Shown: one piece after another, positions 32,831 to 44,770 of the stretch | Layout: each line of letters opens with the position of its first letter | How positions within the stretch are numbered: the first letter of the stretch is position 1 | DNA from: Anthonomus grandis grandis | Lineage: Eukaryota > Arthropoda > Insecta > Coleoptera > Curculionidae | NCBI RefSeq assembly: GCF_022605725.1 | Contig: NC_065564.1 | Location: 7,852,698-7,916,697 of the forward strand | Direction: 5' to 3' | Length of the DNA stretch: 64,000 nucleotides | The notes under the pieces: model-generated | Database searches by the model: none | The model's input: only the letters and a program-made list of their open reading frames with translations | Told to the model about the DNA's origin: nothing | Position numbers and translations under genes: made by a program

Positions 32831-35780
32831 AAACTTAAAATAAGGGTTTTTAAGAAAGTGGCGACCTCTAGAAGTGGAGATTTTTGGAAAAGTATTGATA
32901 TTAGAGAAAAATTGTTGAAACCATTTTTATAGAGGATGAATTATTCTATGGAATTGCGCTCTATACTTTTTTTCATACTACTAATAGAACCGGAGATATT
33001 TGCCAAAAACGTCCTCACCCAAACAGCCACTCGTAAATTGAGAGATATCTCGAAAAGCGTTGGGTTTAAGAGAAATATACTTGGGATAGTTTATGTTCAA
33101 AAAGGTCCAATTTGTCTGATTCCTTTCAAATTTGTTTGATACAGCTCAAAAGGTTTGAGAAATTTGGGAAAAACCTGGTCGGCAGTTCAAGTGATGACCC
33201 CTAAAAGTCAAGTTATCTCGAAAAGTATTAAGTTTACGAGAAAAATTAATAGAACCATTCTTGTAGACAATTCTCTATTCTACCAAATTGCTTTCTATAA
33301 TTTTTTTGATATTACCAACAGAACCGGAGATATTTGTCAAAAACCTCCTTGCCAAATCAAGCACTTCTAAATTGCAAGATTTCTCGATAACTATTAGATT
33401 TACAAGAAATTTACTTAGAATAGTTTCTGTTAAGAAAGGTCCAATTTATCTGATTCCTATCAAATTTGTTTGATACAGCTCGAAAGATTTGAGAAATTTG
33501 GGAAAAACCTGGTCGACAGTTTAACTGACGACCCCTAAAAGTCAAAGTATCTCGAAAAGTATTAAGTTTACGAGAAAAATTAATAGAACCATTCTTGTAT
33601 AGAATTCTCTATTCTACCAAATTGCTCTCTATACTTTTTTTGATATTACCAACAGAACCGGAGATATTTGTCAAAAACCTCCTTGCCAAATCAAGCACTT
33701 CTAAATTGCAAGATTTCTCGATAACAATTAGATTAACAAGAAATTTACTTAGAATAGTTTCTGTTAAGAAAGGTCCAATTTATTTGATTCCTTCCAAATT
33801 TGTTTGATACAGCTCAAGAGATTTCAGAAATTTGGGAAAAACCTGGTCGACAGTTTAAGTGACGACCCATAAAAGTCAAAGTATCTCGAAAAGTATTAAG
33901 TTTACGAGAAAAATTAATAGAACCATTCTTGTATAGAATTCTCTATTCTACCAAATTGCTCTCTATATTTTTTTTGATATTCCCAACAGAACCGGAGATA
34001 TTTGTCAAAAACCTCCTTGCCAAATCAAGCACTTCTAAATTGCAAGATTTCTCGATAACTATTAGATTTACAAGAAATTTACTTAGAATAGTTTCTGTTA
34101 AGAAAGGTTCAATTTATCTGATTCCTTCCAAATTATTTTGATTTAGCTTAAGAAATTTGAGAAATTTGGAAAAAATCTGGTCGACAGTTCAAGGGATGAC
34201 CCCCAAAAGTCAAGATTTCTTGAAAAGTATTAAGTTTACGAGAAAAATTAATAAAACCATTCTTCTATAGAATTCTCTATTCTACCAAATTGCTCTCTAT
34301 AGTTTTTTTGATATTACCAACACAACCGGAGATATTTGTCAAAAACCTCCTTGCCAAATCAAGCACTTCTAAATTGCGAGATTTCTCGATAACTATTAGA
34401 TTTACAAGGAATTTACATAGAATAGTTTCTGTTAAGAAAGGTCCAATTTATCTGAATCCTTTCAAATTTGTTTGATACAACTCAAGAGATTTAAGAAATT
34501 TGGGAAAAACCTGGTCGACAGTTCAAGGGATGACCCCCAAAAGTCAAGATTTCTTGAAAAGTATTAAGTTTACGAGAAAAATTAATAAAACCATTCTTCT
34601 ATAGAATTCTCTATTCTACCAAATTGCTCTCTATAGTTTTTTTGATATTACCAACACAACCGGAGATATTTGTCAAAAACCTCCTTGCCAAATCAAGCAC
34701 TTCTAAATTGCAAGATTTCTCGATAACTATTAGATTTACAAGGAATTTACATAGAATAGTTTCTGTTAAGAAAGGTCCAATTTATTTCATTCCTTCCAAA
34801 TTTGTTTGATACAGCTCAAGAGATTTCAGAAATTTGGGAAAAACCTGGTCGACAGTTCAGGTGACGACCCATAAAAGTCAAGTTATCTCGAAAAGTATTA
34901 AGTTTACGAGAAAAATTAATAGAACCATTCTTGTATAGAATTCTCTATTCTACCAAATTGCTCTCTATAGTTTTTTTGATATTACCAACAGAACCGGAGA
35001 TATTTGCCAAAAACCTCCTTGCCAAATCAAGCACACCTAAATTGCAAGATTTCTCGATAACTATTAGATTTACAAGAAATTTACTTAGAATAGTTTCTGT
35101 TAAGAAAGGTCCAATTTATCTGAATCCTTTCAAATTTGTTTGATACAACTCAAGAGATTTAAGAAATTTGGGAAAAACCTGGTCGACAGTTTAACTGACG
35201 ACCCCTAAAAGTTAAGATTTCTTGAAAAGTATTAATTTTACGAGAAAAATTAATAGAACCATTCTTGTAGGGAATTCACTAGTCTATCAAATTGCTTTCT
35301 ATACTTTTTTTGATATTACCAACAGAACCGGAGATATTTGTCAAAAACCTCCTTGCCAAATCAAGCACTTCTAAATTGCAAGATTTCTCAATAACAATTA
35401 GATTAACAAGAAATTTACTTAGAATAGTTTCTGTTAAGAAAGGTTCAATTTATCTGATTCCTATCAAATTTGTTTGATACAGCTCAAGAGATTTCAGAAA
35501 TTTGGGAAAAACCTGGTCGACAGTTCATGTGACGACCCATAAAAGTCAAAGTATCTGGAAAAGTATTAAGTTTACGAGAAAAATTAATAGAACCATTCTT
35601 GTATAGAATTCTCTATTCTACCAAATTGCTCTCTATAGTTTTTTTGATATTCCCAACAGAACCGGAGATATTTATCAAAAACCTCCTCACCCAATCAGCC
35701 ACTCGTAAATTGAGAGATTTCTCGAAGTATTGGGTTTACGAGAAACATACTTAAGAAGACTTTTGCAGAGAAAATTCAGA
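32831..35780. repeat. 334-bp dimeric satellite (about 9 units)
   Basis: ACCGGAGATATTTGTC or a close variant occurs at 32989, 33323, 33657, 33991, 34325, 34659, 34993, 35327 and 35661, exactly 334 bp apart each time. Each unit is two related halves of about 167 bp. One half has CGAAAAGTATTAAGTTTACG, the other CGATAACTATTAGATTTACA, each followed by matching text. The 61-70-codon frames repeated here are satellite frames, because 334 is not a multiple of three. Confidence 0.97.
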
Positions 35781-36680
35781 TGAATCTCAAACTTTCATTT
35801 AATCTGACATCTTTGACACATGACAGTGGCTTGCTGTCAATGAATCCATACGAAGCAGGCCGATCAATTTTGACCCCATAGAACAGCAATTAAAAAAAAA
35901 ATTGACATCGTTGACGTTGTTCTCTTTATCTGGAGATATTAAACATAAAAACGTCACAGTTCGGTCGGCAATATCCAGATCGTAATAACAAAAAATAAAT
36001 AAATCAGTCTAGTTTATATTGTGTTTGCCCTAGATAAGACTTAATAGCTGTTTTACTATCGTCGGTTTAATGGCTCAGATATTAAATCACGCGGCAAAAA
36101 AAAGCGAAAATCGCTAATTACACACGCACGGCAAAAAAAGGGTGGCGGGGGAGGGGGTCGAAATCTTGTCATTCCAGGCGAGACACTTTTCATCCCACTG
36201 TTTTGCGTAATTCCCGCGGGACCATGAAAAATGTTGTCTCGCCCTAAACCCTCTTTGGAAAAATTTATCACGTGCACTTTCCCCGAGGACTCTGGAATGC
36301 CGACGAGTGTGTAAACAAGCGGTTTTTTTGTTTTTTTTTTCTGTCCCTGAAAGGGTGTTATCCAGGGTTTACTGTATCCAGGTTTATTGCGTTTGGCCCC
36401 CTTTTATCTCGGATTTTTAGTCCCCAGTCAGGTGACCAGTTCAAGTCAATCCCAGCCCTACTAACTTCGTTTGTCACCTGTCATCGGTCAAAATTGTCAG
36501 AGGAATTCGATTGCCCATCTCTACTTTTCATTTGTCAATGTTTCAATCAAAGTTCGTGTGACTTCGAATGTCAACAAACAACTGTCATCTATCAAAATTC
36601 ACATGCATGAGTTGTGATGTTGTCCTAATGGTAGAAAGGAGACTTTTGGCGGGAAAGGGTTTGAATTGACGGGTTTAACC
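35781..36680. other. Low-copy island with TGACAG/TGTCAA words
   Basis: No tandem repeat is present. TGACATCTTTGACACATGAC lies near 35810, a G-rich run (GGG, GG, G5, G5) near 36139-36157, and several TGTCA words at 36470-36600. A frame at 36272-36610 (112 codons) is T-rich at its start and has no recognisable domain. I find no convincing exon. Confidence 0.5.
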
Positions 36681-37545
36681 TTAAGACCTTAAGTTTAGCG
36701 CATGCTTCCCTGGATCTTATGCTTTTTATATCAAGCGAATACTTCCACTAGTTTTTGAGAAATAGGACTTTGAAGTGGGTGGTCACCTCGTAAACCGAAC
36801 TCACTTTTTTGACATCACTGGGTAAAAAGTTAAATATCTTCAAAATTGTAACTTGGATCAGTATGAACCCAAGAGAGCAAATATTGAGAATACTTTCCTT
36901 ATTCTTATGCTTTTTATTTCATGTGAATGCTTCCACTAGTTTTTGAGAATTTGGACTTTGAAATGGGTGGTCACCTCGAAAACCGAACTCACTTTTTTGA
37001 CATCACTGGATAAAAATTTAAATATCTTCAAAATTGTAACTTGAATCAATATGGACCCTAGGGAACAAACATTGAGAATACTTTCCTTATTCTTATGCTT
37101 TTTATTTCATGTCAATACTTCTACTAGTTTTTGAGAATTTGGACTTTGAAGTGGGTGGTCACCTCGTAAACCGAACTCACTTTTTTGACATCACTGGATA
37201 AAAAGTTGAATATCTTCAAAATTGTAACTTGGATCAGTAAGAACCCAAGATAACAAATATTGAGAATACTTTCCTTATTCTTATGCTTTTTATTGCATGT
37301 GAATACTTCCACTAGTTTTTGAAAATTTGGACTTTGAAGTGGGTGATCACCTCGAAAACCGAACTCACTTTTTTGACATCACTGGATAAAAATGTTAATA
37401 GGTTCAAAATTATAACTTGCATCAATGTGGACTCAAGACAACAATTATTGAGGATACTTTCCTAATTCTCATGCTTTTTATTCCATGTGAATTCGTTCAC
37501 TACTTTTTCAGATATTGGACTTTGAAGTGAGCCATCACCTTGAAA
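36681..37545 (+). repeat. 188-bp satellite family b (about 4.6 units)
   Basis: GGACTTTGAAGTGGGTGGTC recurs at 36765, 36953, 37141, 37329 and 37517, exactly 188 bp apart. Other fixed words are CCGAACTCACTTTTTTGACA and ATGCTTTTTATTTCATGTG. The period and the order of TTCCACTAG, GGACTTT, AAGTG and a TCACCTCG-like word match family a at 10.8-16.3 kb. Most other positions differ, so this is a diverged sister family. Confidence 0.94.
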
Positions 37546-38690
37546 GTCAAAGCCATGGGACTAAAACAATATTGGTATTCCCTTGTCATCTGCCACAACT
37601 GTCAAAAATTGACACCTGAAGTGCTCTATTCACCAGTTGATTTTTTTACAGACGACTTCGCTCCATCGCCTTTTTTTCCGCGGCCAATTCGTGCGTGCGA
37701 CAAGGACGTGTCAAACCTGACGTGTAATTAAAGGACGTCTCCTTATCGGGAGTGTTTACCCGGGAAAACCAAATATCCTGTTCACTGAACGCTAGCGTTA
37801 ATATTGTCAGTTGGCGAATCAAGTGTATTAGCATACACGTCGTCAAAACCGTAAGTAAACAACGTTCGGTCGGCCCTTGAACTAACGAAGGGATAATTCG
37901 GATCTGCATCCCCTGGAAAGTCTGGATCCGGGTCGAGTGCATCCCGGGCGTTTACAAGGGGTCGTTAACACGCGCACACGTTACATCTGTTATCCTTCTT
38001 CTACTGCCTAAAAGAAAAGAGAAACCTTCATTGAAACTCATAAGTCTGTATAGCAACGCTTCAAATGTCAACTGTCAAAATTGATAGTTGAACAAAAGAG
38101 CAATCACCAGTCAGTATTCTGGAGTCACACCATAGGAAATGACAGTTATGACAGATGACAATGGAACATCGTCGAGTTGTAAGTAATTTCCTCTCTTTGA
38201 ACGTTCTAGGCGGCTGACATCTGCCATCTCTGTCAACTCCGTCATTTTCATTTAAAGCGGACGTAAGTCCTATTCACTCTTTCTTATTGGTTGGCAGCAG
38301 TCACGTAGTTGGAAGCTGGAAGCGTTGCACAGCGTTGGAACTGACTGTAACGTTCCTCCTCGTTGGAAAGATATGACAGTTTTGACAGATGATAGTTGCT
38401 GGTTGACATATGTCAAACGGCCTGTTGCAAGTGACGATGCGAGTTTGACAGATGAATGCGTGAAAAGTAGGGATGGGTCAGCTCAATACTTTTGACAGAT
38501 GACAGTTGTTCTATTCGAAGAAACGAACTCAGTAGAGATGGGATTTTGGCATTATTTTATTCCAGGATCTTAGGAGTGGCTGGAAAAATGTTCTTGGATT
38601 GGGATAAAGTCTCTCTATTGTTTAGAGGCATTTTTTAATTTATTTCAGGTAATTAAAGCTGTTTTTTTTGGTTTGGTTATTGTGAGAACT
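37546..38690. other. Low-copy island dense in TGACAG words
   Basis: From 38040 to 38520 there are about a dozen TGACA/TGTCA words, e.g. GACAGTTATGACAGATGACA and TGACAGTTTTGACAGATGA, without any tandem period. A CpG-rich part lies at 37640-37970 (CCGCGGCCAATTCGTGCGTG, GGATCCGGGTCGAGTGCATC). The frame at 37646-37942 has no known domain. It could hold regulatory DNA but no gene is supported. Confidence 0.5.
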
Positions 38691-39795
38691 GCTTACTCGC
38701 ACTTAACTCTTAATATCTCCGTTAATACTAACCTTACGATGTTAATGCTTATAATCAAAGTTGTAGTTTTAAATAAGGTCTAAAAATTTCATAAGAATAT
38801 ATTTTTTTGTGGGAATGGTGCTTTTCGAGATACAGCTCCTGAAAGTTTGCTTCGATGCAAATAAGGACTAGAATTGCTCACTCACACTTATTCTTTAATA
38901 TCTCCGTTAATACTGATCTGACGATGTTAAGGCTTATTAACCAATTTGTAGTTTTAAATAAGGTGTACAAATTTAGTAAGAATAATTTTTTTGTGGGAGT
39001 GGTACTTTTCGAGATACAGCTCCTGAAAGTTTGCTTCGATGCAAATAAGGACTAGAATTGCTCACTCACGGTTGTTCTTCAATATCTCCGTTAATACTGA
39101 TCTGACGATGTTAAGGCTTATTAACAGATATGTAGTTTTAAATAAGGTGTATAAATTTAGTAAGAATAATTTTTCTTGTGAGAATGGTACTTTTCGAGAT
39201 ACAGATCCTGAAAGTTTGCTTTCATGCAAATAAGGACTAGAATTGCTTACTCACGGTTGTTCTTCAATATCTCCGTTAATACTGATCTGACGATGTTAAG
39301 GCTTATTAACAGAATTGTAGTTCTAAATAAGGTGTACAAATTTGGTAAGAATATATTTTTTTGTGGGAATGGTACTTTTCGAGATACAGGTCCTGAAAGT
39401 TTGCTTCGATGCAAATAAGGACTAGAATTGCTCACTCACACTTATTCTTTAATATCTCCGTTAATATTGATCTGACGATGTTAAGGCTTATTAACAGAAT
39501 TGTAGTTTTAAATAAGGTATACAAATTTAGTAAGAATATATTTTTTTGTGGGAATGGTACTTTTCGAGATATAGCTTTTGGAAGTTGGCTTCGATGCAAA
39601 TTAGTCTTGAAACTGCTCACTCACATTTGTCTCTTAATATCTCGCTTAATACTGATCTTACGATGTTAAGGCTTATTAACAAAATTAAAGTTTGAAGTCA
39701 GATCTACTAAATTAGCATCAATGATTTTTCTTGTGAGAATGATACCTTTCGAGATACAGCTCCTGGAAGTTTGCTTTGACCGCAAAATGAGCAAT
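38691..39795 (+). repeat. 185-bp satellite, array 1 (about 6 units)
   Basis: CTTTTCGAGATACAGCTCCT and AATATCTCCGTTAATACTGA recur every 184-185 bp, with GCTTCGATGCAAATAAGGAC and CTCACTCACACTTATTC. The subtype here has GAATGGTACTTTTCGAG and a TAAGGACTAGAATTGC junction. Repeated frames on both strands are satellite frames. Confidence 0.95.
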
Positions 39796-41135
39796 TTTAA
39801 TTAGTTGTGCACTGAAAAGTTACAAATAAACAACTCCACTATCTGGAAGAATAAACGATTTAGCCTAAATGTCTGGAAAAATACAAGGAATGGTCTCAAC
39901 TCCCTGGAAGAAAAAATTGAATCAACTGCCTGGAAAAATCAAATCATTTACCTAAACTGCATGCAAATTACAAGAACTTAAACCGATATTGCCCAGACAT
40001 TTCGCTTGAGGTCATTTCAACTGTCATCTGTCAGAACTGTCACATCTGTCAAACGTACTCTACTCCCCCCACCACAAAAAACTCTTCTCCCCCTCCCTCA
40101 ATTACATAACTATCATCTCATACATTGCCTCAATTTAACGCAATAAAAGCCGACATTTACTCCCGGAAAATTCCCATTTTCGACGGTTATCCAGGGACTG
40201 GAAAACTGGAGACTTCTGACGGTTGCCAGGCGTTTTATCGCGGGGTCTTCGCTGTCTCTATATGGCTCCCGAAGAGCACTCGAAGGCCTTTTCTTGCAAT
40301 TTTAACAGTCGTTCTGTCTCGCTTTTTAACTGTTATGGGTATAACCACTTCTTGAGTTTCCCCTGGAAAACTTTTTACTGTCTGAAGTTCACTTAATATA
40401 TTGAATCAAGACGTTTTATACCCTAAAAGATTGTTGACAAATGACAAGTGACAGTTGACAGCGTAAGTACTCGAACGTTTGACGTTCTCACCAAGAAGAC
40501 TATAGGGAGGAGAGAAATGTTGCCTGTGATAGGTGGGAGAAATCCTCCTGTATGGCAAGTTCGCTATTCTCGAACTGGGATTTGCGCAGTAGCGTAATGC
40601 GCAACACCCGTCTGACAATTAATGTAAATATTTATTTGTACATAAATTTGTACACAAATTACTAGAATACTCAAAAGGCCTTTTAATTTAATCAATTTTT
40701 ACGCATCATATTACAATATTTAAGTATACAATAATTATGTCTAAAAAGTCGATATAAATAAATATCAACACGTGAAACAAGTGACAGCGGGAGTGTCAGA
40801 GAACCGTGAGAGGGAAAGAGACAGACGAAAATGTGGAGTGGAGGAAAACGTTAAATTTGATCCCCCTCCTCCAATATTTTATTGAAAGGTTGTTGACAAG
40901 TGACAGGTGGCAGTTGACAGCAAGTACCCGAACGTCAAATTGGAAGAGGTCTCACTAACGTTTGAACAGGAAATGAAATTTCTAATAGTTCTAATAAGAG
41001 AAGTACTTACACCCTTGAAGATGATCCAATTAATTATCGAAACGTTGATGATCTATTAATCATTTGTTGCTATTTGGCCCAATAGTGACATTTATTTGAG
41101 TAATTTTTTATTCTATTCCAGGCAGTCATTTCTGT
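39796..41135. other. Low-copy island between 185-bp arrays
   Basis: It holds CTGGAAAAAT words (39.84-39.96 kb), TGTCATCTGTCAGAACTGTC near 40022, pyrimidine-rich tracts near 40070-40100, and TTGTTGACAAGTGACAGGTG near 40892 with a close copy near 40434. The last 150 bases match the flank left of the 42.56-kb array (separate entry). A frame at 40125-40355 has no recognisable domain. Confidence 0.5.
40960..41135 (+). repeat. 185-bp cassette left flank, copy 1
   Basis: Words in order: GAAATTTCTAATAGTTCTAA, GAAGTACTTACACCCTTGAA, GATGATCC, TCGAAACGTTGATGATC, then TTATTCTATTCCAGGCAG leading into the array. The same order appears at 42262-42555 before the next array, so this is a conserved array border. 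Confidence 0.65.
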
Positions 41136-42115
41136 TGAGTCAGGCAACTGCTCACTTATATTTGTTCATCAATATCTCGATTAATACTGATTTTACGAAA
41201 TCAATACTAATAATCAAAGTTGTAGTTTAAAATGAGATCTACATAATTGGTAAGAATGATTTTTCTTGTGAGGGCAATACTTTTCGAGATACAGCTCCTG
41301 GAAGTTCAGTTCGAGGCAAATTGGGTCTAGAAGTGCTCACTCACACTTGTCTCTAAATATCTCTGTTAATATTAATCTGACGATATTAAAGTCTATTATC
41401 AAATTGGTAGTTTTTTAGAAGATCTATAAAATTAATAAGAATGATTTTTTTGTCAGAATGATACTTTTCGAGATACAGCTCCTGGAAGTTTAGTTCGAGG
41501 TAAATTGGGTCTAGAAATGCTCACTCACACTTGTCCCTAAATATCTCTGTTAATATTAGTCTGACGATATTAAAGCTTAGTATTAAATTGGTAGTTTTTT
41601 AGAAGATCTATAAAATTAATAAGAATGATTTTTTTTGTCAGAATGATACTTTTCGAGATACAGCTCCTGGAAGTTTAGTTCGAGGTAAATTGGTTCTAGA
41701 AATGCTCACTCACACTTGTCCCTAAATATCTCTGTTAATATTAATCTGACGATATTAAAGTCTATTATCAAATTGGTAGTTTTTTAAAAGATATACAAAA
41801 TTAATAAGAATTATTTTTTTTGTCAGAATGATACTTTTCGAGATACAGCTCCTGGAAGTTTAGTTCGAGGCAAATTGGGTCTAGAAGTGCTCACTCACAC
41901 TTGTCCCTAAATATCTCTGTTAATATTAATCTGACGATATTAAAGTCTATTATCAAATTGGTAGTTTTTTAGAAGATCTATAAAATTAATAAGAATGATT
42001 TTTTTGTCAGAATGATACTTTTCGAGATACAGCTCCTGGAAGTTTAGTTCAAGGCAAATTAGCCCTAGAACTGCTCACTCATACTTGTCCCTAATTATCT
42101 CGATTAATCTGATTC
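41136..42115 (+). repeat. 185-bp satellite, array 2 (about 5 units)
   Basis: CGAGATACAGCTCCTGGAAG lies at 41285, 41469, 41654, 41839 and 42023. This subtype shares AGTTTAGTTCGAGGYAAATT and AAATTGGTAGTTTTTTAGAA, which are rare in the other arrays, so units within the array are more alike than units between arrays. Confidence 0.95.
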
Positions 42116-42555
42116 CTTGTCTCATTCTTCAGCTTTTCCAGGGATGTACTGGATCATCCAGATCCAATCCTGATAAAAAAACGAGATCTTAGAAAGAGTG
42201 AGAAGTCTTGCCTTCTGTCAAGTGATAAATGATGTGGTAAAAGAACTCTAAGAGTTCCAGGAAACGAACTTCTAATGATTCTATTCAGGAAAGTACTTGA
42301 ATGCCTCTGAAGATGACCAAAAAAAATGTACGAAACGTCGGATAATTTTTTTAAATATTTATTTTCATTTGAAGCATTATATAGTAAGACTATCTATTAC
42401 AGTCGTTTATTGTTCTATTCCAGGATTTTTTTTTCAGGAACCTGACATACTTTTATTCCAGGATTGTGGATTGACTGAAACAATTGTTCCTGGTATATTT
42501 GGAGAATTTTTTTTACCATTCAAAGGCATTTTTAATTTTATTCCAGGCAGTCAAC
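42116..42555 (+). repeat. Right flank of one 185-bp cassette and left flank of the next
   Basis: The first part has CTTGCCTTCTGTCAAGTGAT and AAATGATGTGG, which recur after the array ending at 44.77 kb. The second part (from 42262) has AGGAAACGAACTTCTAATGA, AAGTACTTGAATGCCTCTGA, AGATGACC and CGAAACGTCGG, which match 40960-41050. Two cassettes therefore abut here. Confidence 0.65.
42307..42341 (+). other. Hammerhead-like core, probably decayed
   Basis: CTGAAGA fits the hammerhead core CUGANGA. Then, about 18 bases later, GAAAC and a GTC triplet follow in the right order. The bases between them do not form a clear stem II, so an active ribozyme is not supported. The related copy at 41015-41046 has TTGAAGA and GAAACGTT, which departs further from the core. 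Confidence 0.25.
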
Positions 42556-43350
42556 GGACCTAGAACTGCCTACTCGCACTTATCCCTTAATATCTCGGTT
42601 AATACTGATCTTATGGTTTTAAAGGTTATTACCAATATTATAGTCTTTAATCAGATCTATAAAACTAGTAAGAATGATTTTTCTTGTGAGAATGATACTT
42701 TTCGAGATACAGCTCCCGGAAGTTTGCTAACATGCAAATTGGGCCTAGAACTGCCCACTCATATTTGAGCCTTAATATCTCGGTTAATACTGATCTGATG
42801 ATGTTAAGGGTTCTTACCAAAGTTTTTCATTTTAATGAGATCTACTAAATTAGTAAGAATGATTTTTTTTGTGAGAGTGATAGTTTTCGAGATACAGCTC
42901 CCGGAAGTTTGCTTCCATGCAAATTAGACCGAAAACTACTCACTCACACTTGCCCCTCAATATCTCGGTTAATACTGTTCTGGCGAAATTAAAGCTTATT
43001 AATAAAGTTATTCACTCGAATGAGACCTACTAAATTAGTAAACATGATTTTTTTGTGAGAGTGATTCTTTTCGAGATACAGCTCCTGGAAGTTTGCTTTG
43101 ATGCAAATTAGGCCTAGAACTGCTGACTCACATTTATCCCTGAATATCTCGGTTAATACTGATCTTATGATGTTAATGATTATTAGCAAACTTATTCAGT
43201 TTAATGAGATCTACCAAATTAATTAGAACAATTTTTTTGTAAGGATGATACTTTTTGAGATACAGCTCCTGAAAATTTATTTAAATGAACCTGATCACTC
43301 ACACTTAAACATTAGTATCTCAGTTAATATTTATTTCTCGTTACTATAGT
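42556..43350 (+). repeat. 185-bp satellite, array 3 (about 4 units)
   Basis: Units show TATCTCGGTTAATACTGATC, GAATGATTTTTCTTGTGAGA and CGAGATACAGCTCCCGGAAG. They alternate between a TTATAGTCTTTAATCAGATC type and a TTTCATTTTAATGAGATCT type, hinting at a dimer. The last unit decays near 43290-43350. Confidence 0.93.
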
Positions 43351-43635
43351 GGGAGCTCTTTGTCTTGTACATTCTATTGCCATCAGTCTGTCCTCGTCTT
43401 TCCTCACAGTTTTTCTAAATTTTGACACATGACAGTTTCGACTTTTGGTTAGAGTGGGTTGGCCATTTTGAATCTGACAACTGTGAAATTCGTCATTTTA
43501 ATTTCAAAAGAAAATTTCGACCACGCCCAGTATTTGCTTATTTCTTCTCTTTCTCTCCCTCTTGCCACCCAAGATCGGCTCTTTCATTTTTGCAAATATA
43601 ACAAGAACAGAGGAAAGTGTTACTTGGGATTAAAA
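43351..43635. repeat. Array break holding an isolated word-family fragment
   Basis: Between two 185-bp arrays there is GACACATGACAGTTTCGACT, GGCCATTTTGAATCTGACAA, CTGTGAAATTCGTCATTTTA and GACCACGCCC. These are typical words of the GCCATCTTGG family, about 11 kb away from its main domain. The remainder looks single-copy. Confidence 0.55.
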
Positions 43636-44770
43636 TGTTCTTCACTCACCTTTATCCCTTAATATCTCAGTTAATGCTGATCTGACAATGTTAACACTTA
43701 TTAACAAAGTTGTAGTTTTTAATCAGATCTACACTATTAGTAAGAATGATTTTTCCTGTGAGAATGATACTTTTCGAGATACCGCTCCTGGAAACTTGCT
43801 TCGATGCAAATTGGGCCTAGAACTGCCCACTCACATTTGCGCCTTCATATCTCGGTTAATACCGATCTGATGATGTTAAGGGTTATTAACAAAGTTATTC
43901 ACTTTAATGAGATCTACTAAAGTAGCAGGAATGATTTTTTTTGTGAGAGTGATGCTTTTCGAGATACAGCTTCCGGAAGTTTGGTTCGATACAAATTAGG
44001 CTTTGAAGTGGTTACTCATCTTTTTCCCTTAATATCTCAGTTAATACTGATCTAACAATGTTAACGCTTATTACCAAAGTTCTAGTTTTTAATAAGAACT
44101 ACAAAATTACTGAGAGTGATTTTTCTTGTGAAAATGATACTTTTCGAGATACAGACCCCGGAAGTTTGCTACGATGCAAATTGGGCCTAGAACTACCCAC
44201 TCGCACTTGTCCCTTAATATCTCGGTTAATATTGATCTTATGGTTTTAAAGGTAATTACCAATGTTGTAGTCTTTAATCAGATCAACAAAACTAGTAAGA
44301 ATGATTTTTCTTGTGGGAATGATACTTTTCGAGATACAGCTCCTGGAAGTTTGCTTCGATGCAAATTGGGCCTAGAACTGCCCACTCACATTTGCGCCTT
44401 CATATCTCGGTTAATACCGATCTGATGATGTTAAGGGTTATTAACAAAGTTATTCACTTTAATGAGATCTACTAAAGTAGTAAGAATGATTTTTTTGTGA
44501 GAGTGATGCTTTTGGAGATACAGCTCCCGGAAGTTTGGTGCGATGCAAATTAGGCTTTGAAGTAGTTACTCACCTTTGTCCCTTAATATCTCAGTTAATA
44601 CTGTTCTGACGATGTAAACGCTTATTAGTAAAGTTGTAGTTTTTAATCAGATCTACACAATTAGTAAGAATGATTTTTCTTGTGAGAATGGCACTTTTCG
44701 AGATACAGGTCCTGGAAGTTTCTTTCGATGCAAATTAGGCCCAGAACTGCTTACTCACATTGTCTGAACA
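43636..44770 (+). repeat. 185-bp satellite, array 4 (about 6 units)
   Basis: Two unit types alternate. One has GTTGTAGTTTTTAATCAGAT. The other has AAAGTTATTCACTTTAATGA with GAGAGTGATGCTTTTCG. Such alternation suggests a ~370-bp dimer. It is followed by ATTGCCTTCTGTCAAGTGAT, the same right flank as array 2. Confidence 0.94.

Noticed and set aside
33288..35477. Series of 61-70-codon frames with similar protein text
   Set aside because: They repeat every 334 bp, which is not a multiple of three, so they are one satellite frame read many times and not a protein repeat.
36272..36610. 112-codon frame
   Set aside because: It starts at a plain ATG but has a poly-Phe stretch from a T tract, no domain, and lies in DNA rich in TGTCA words.
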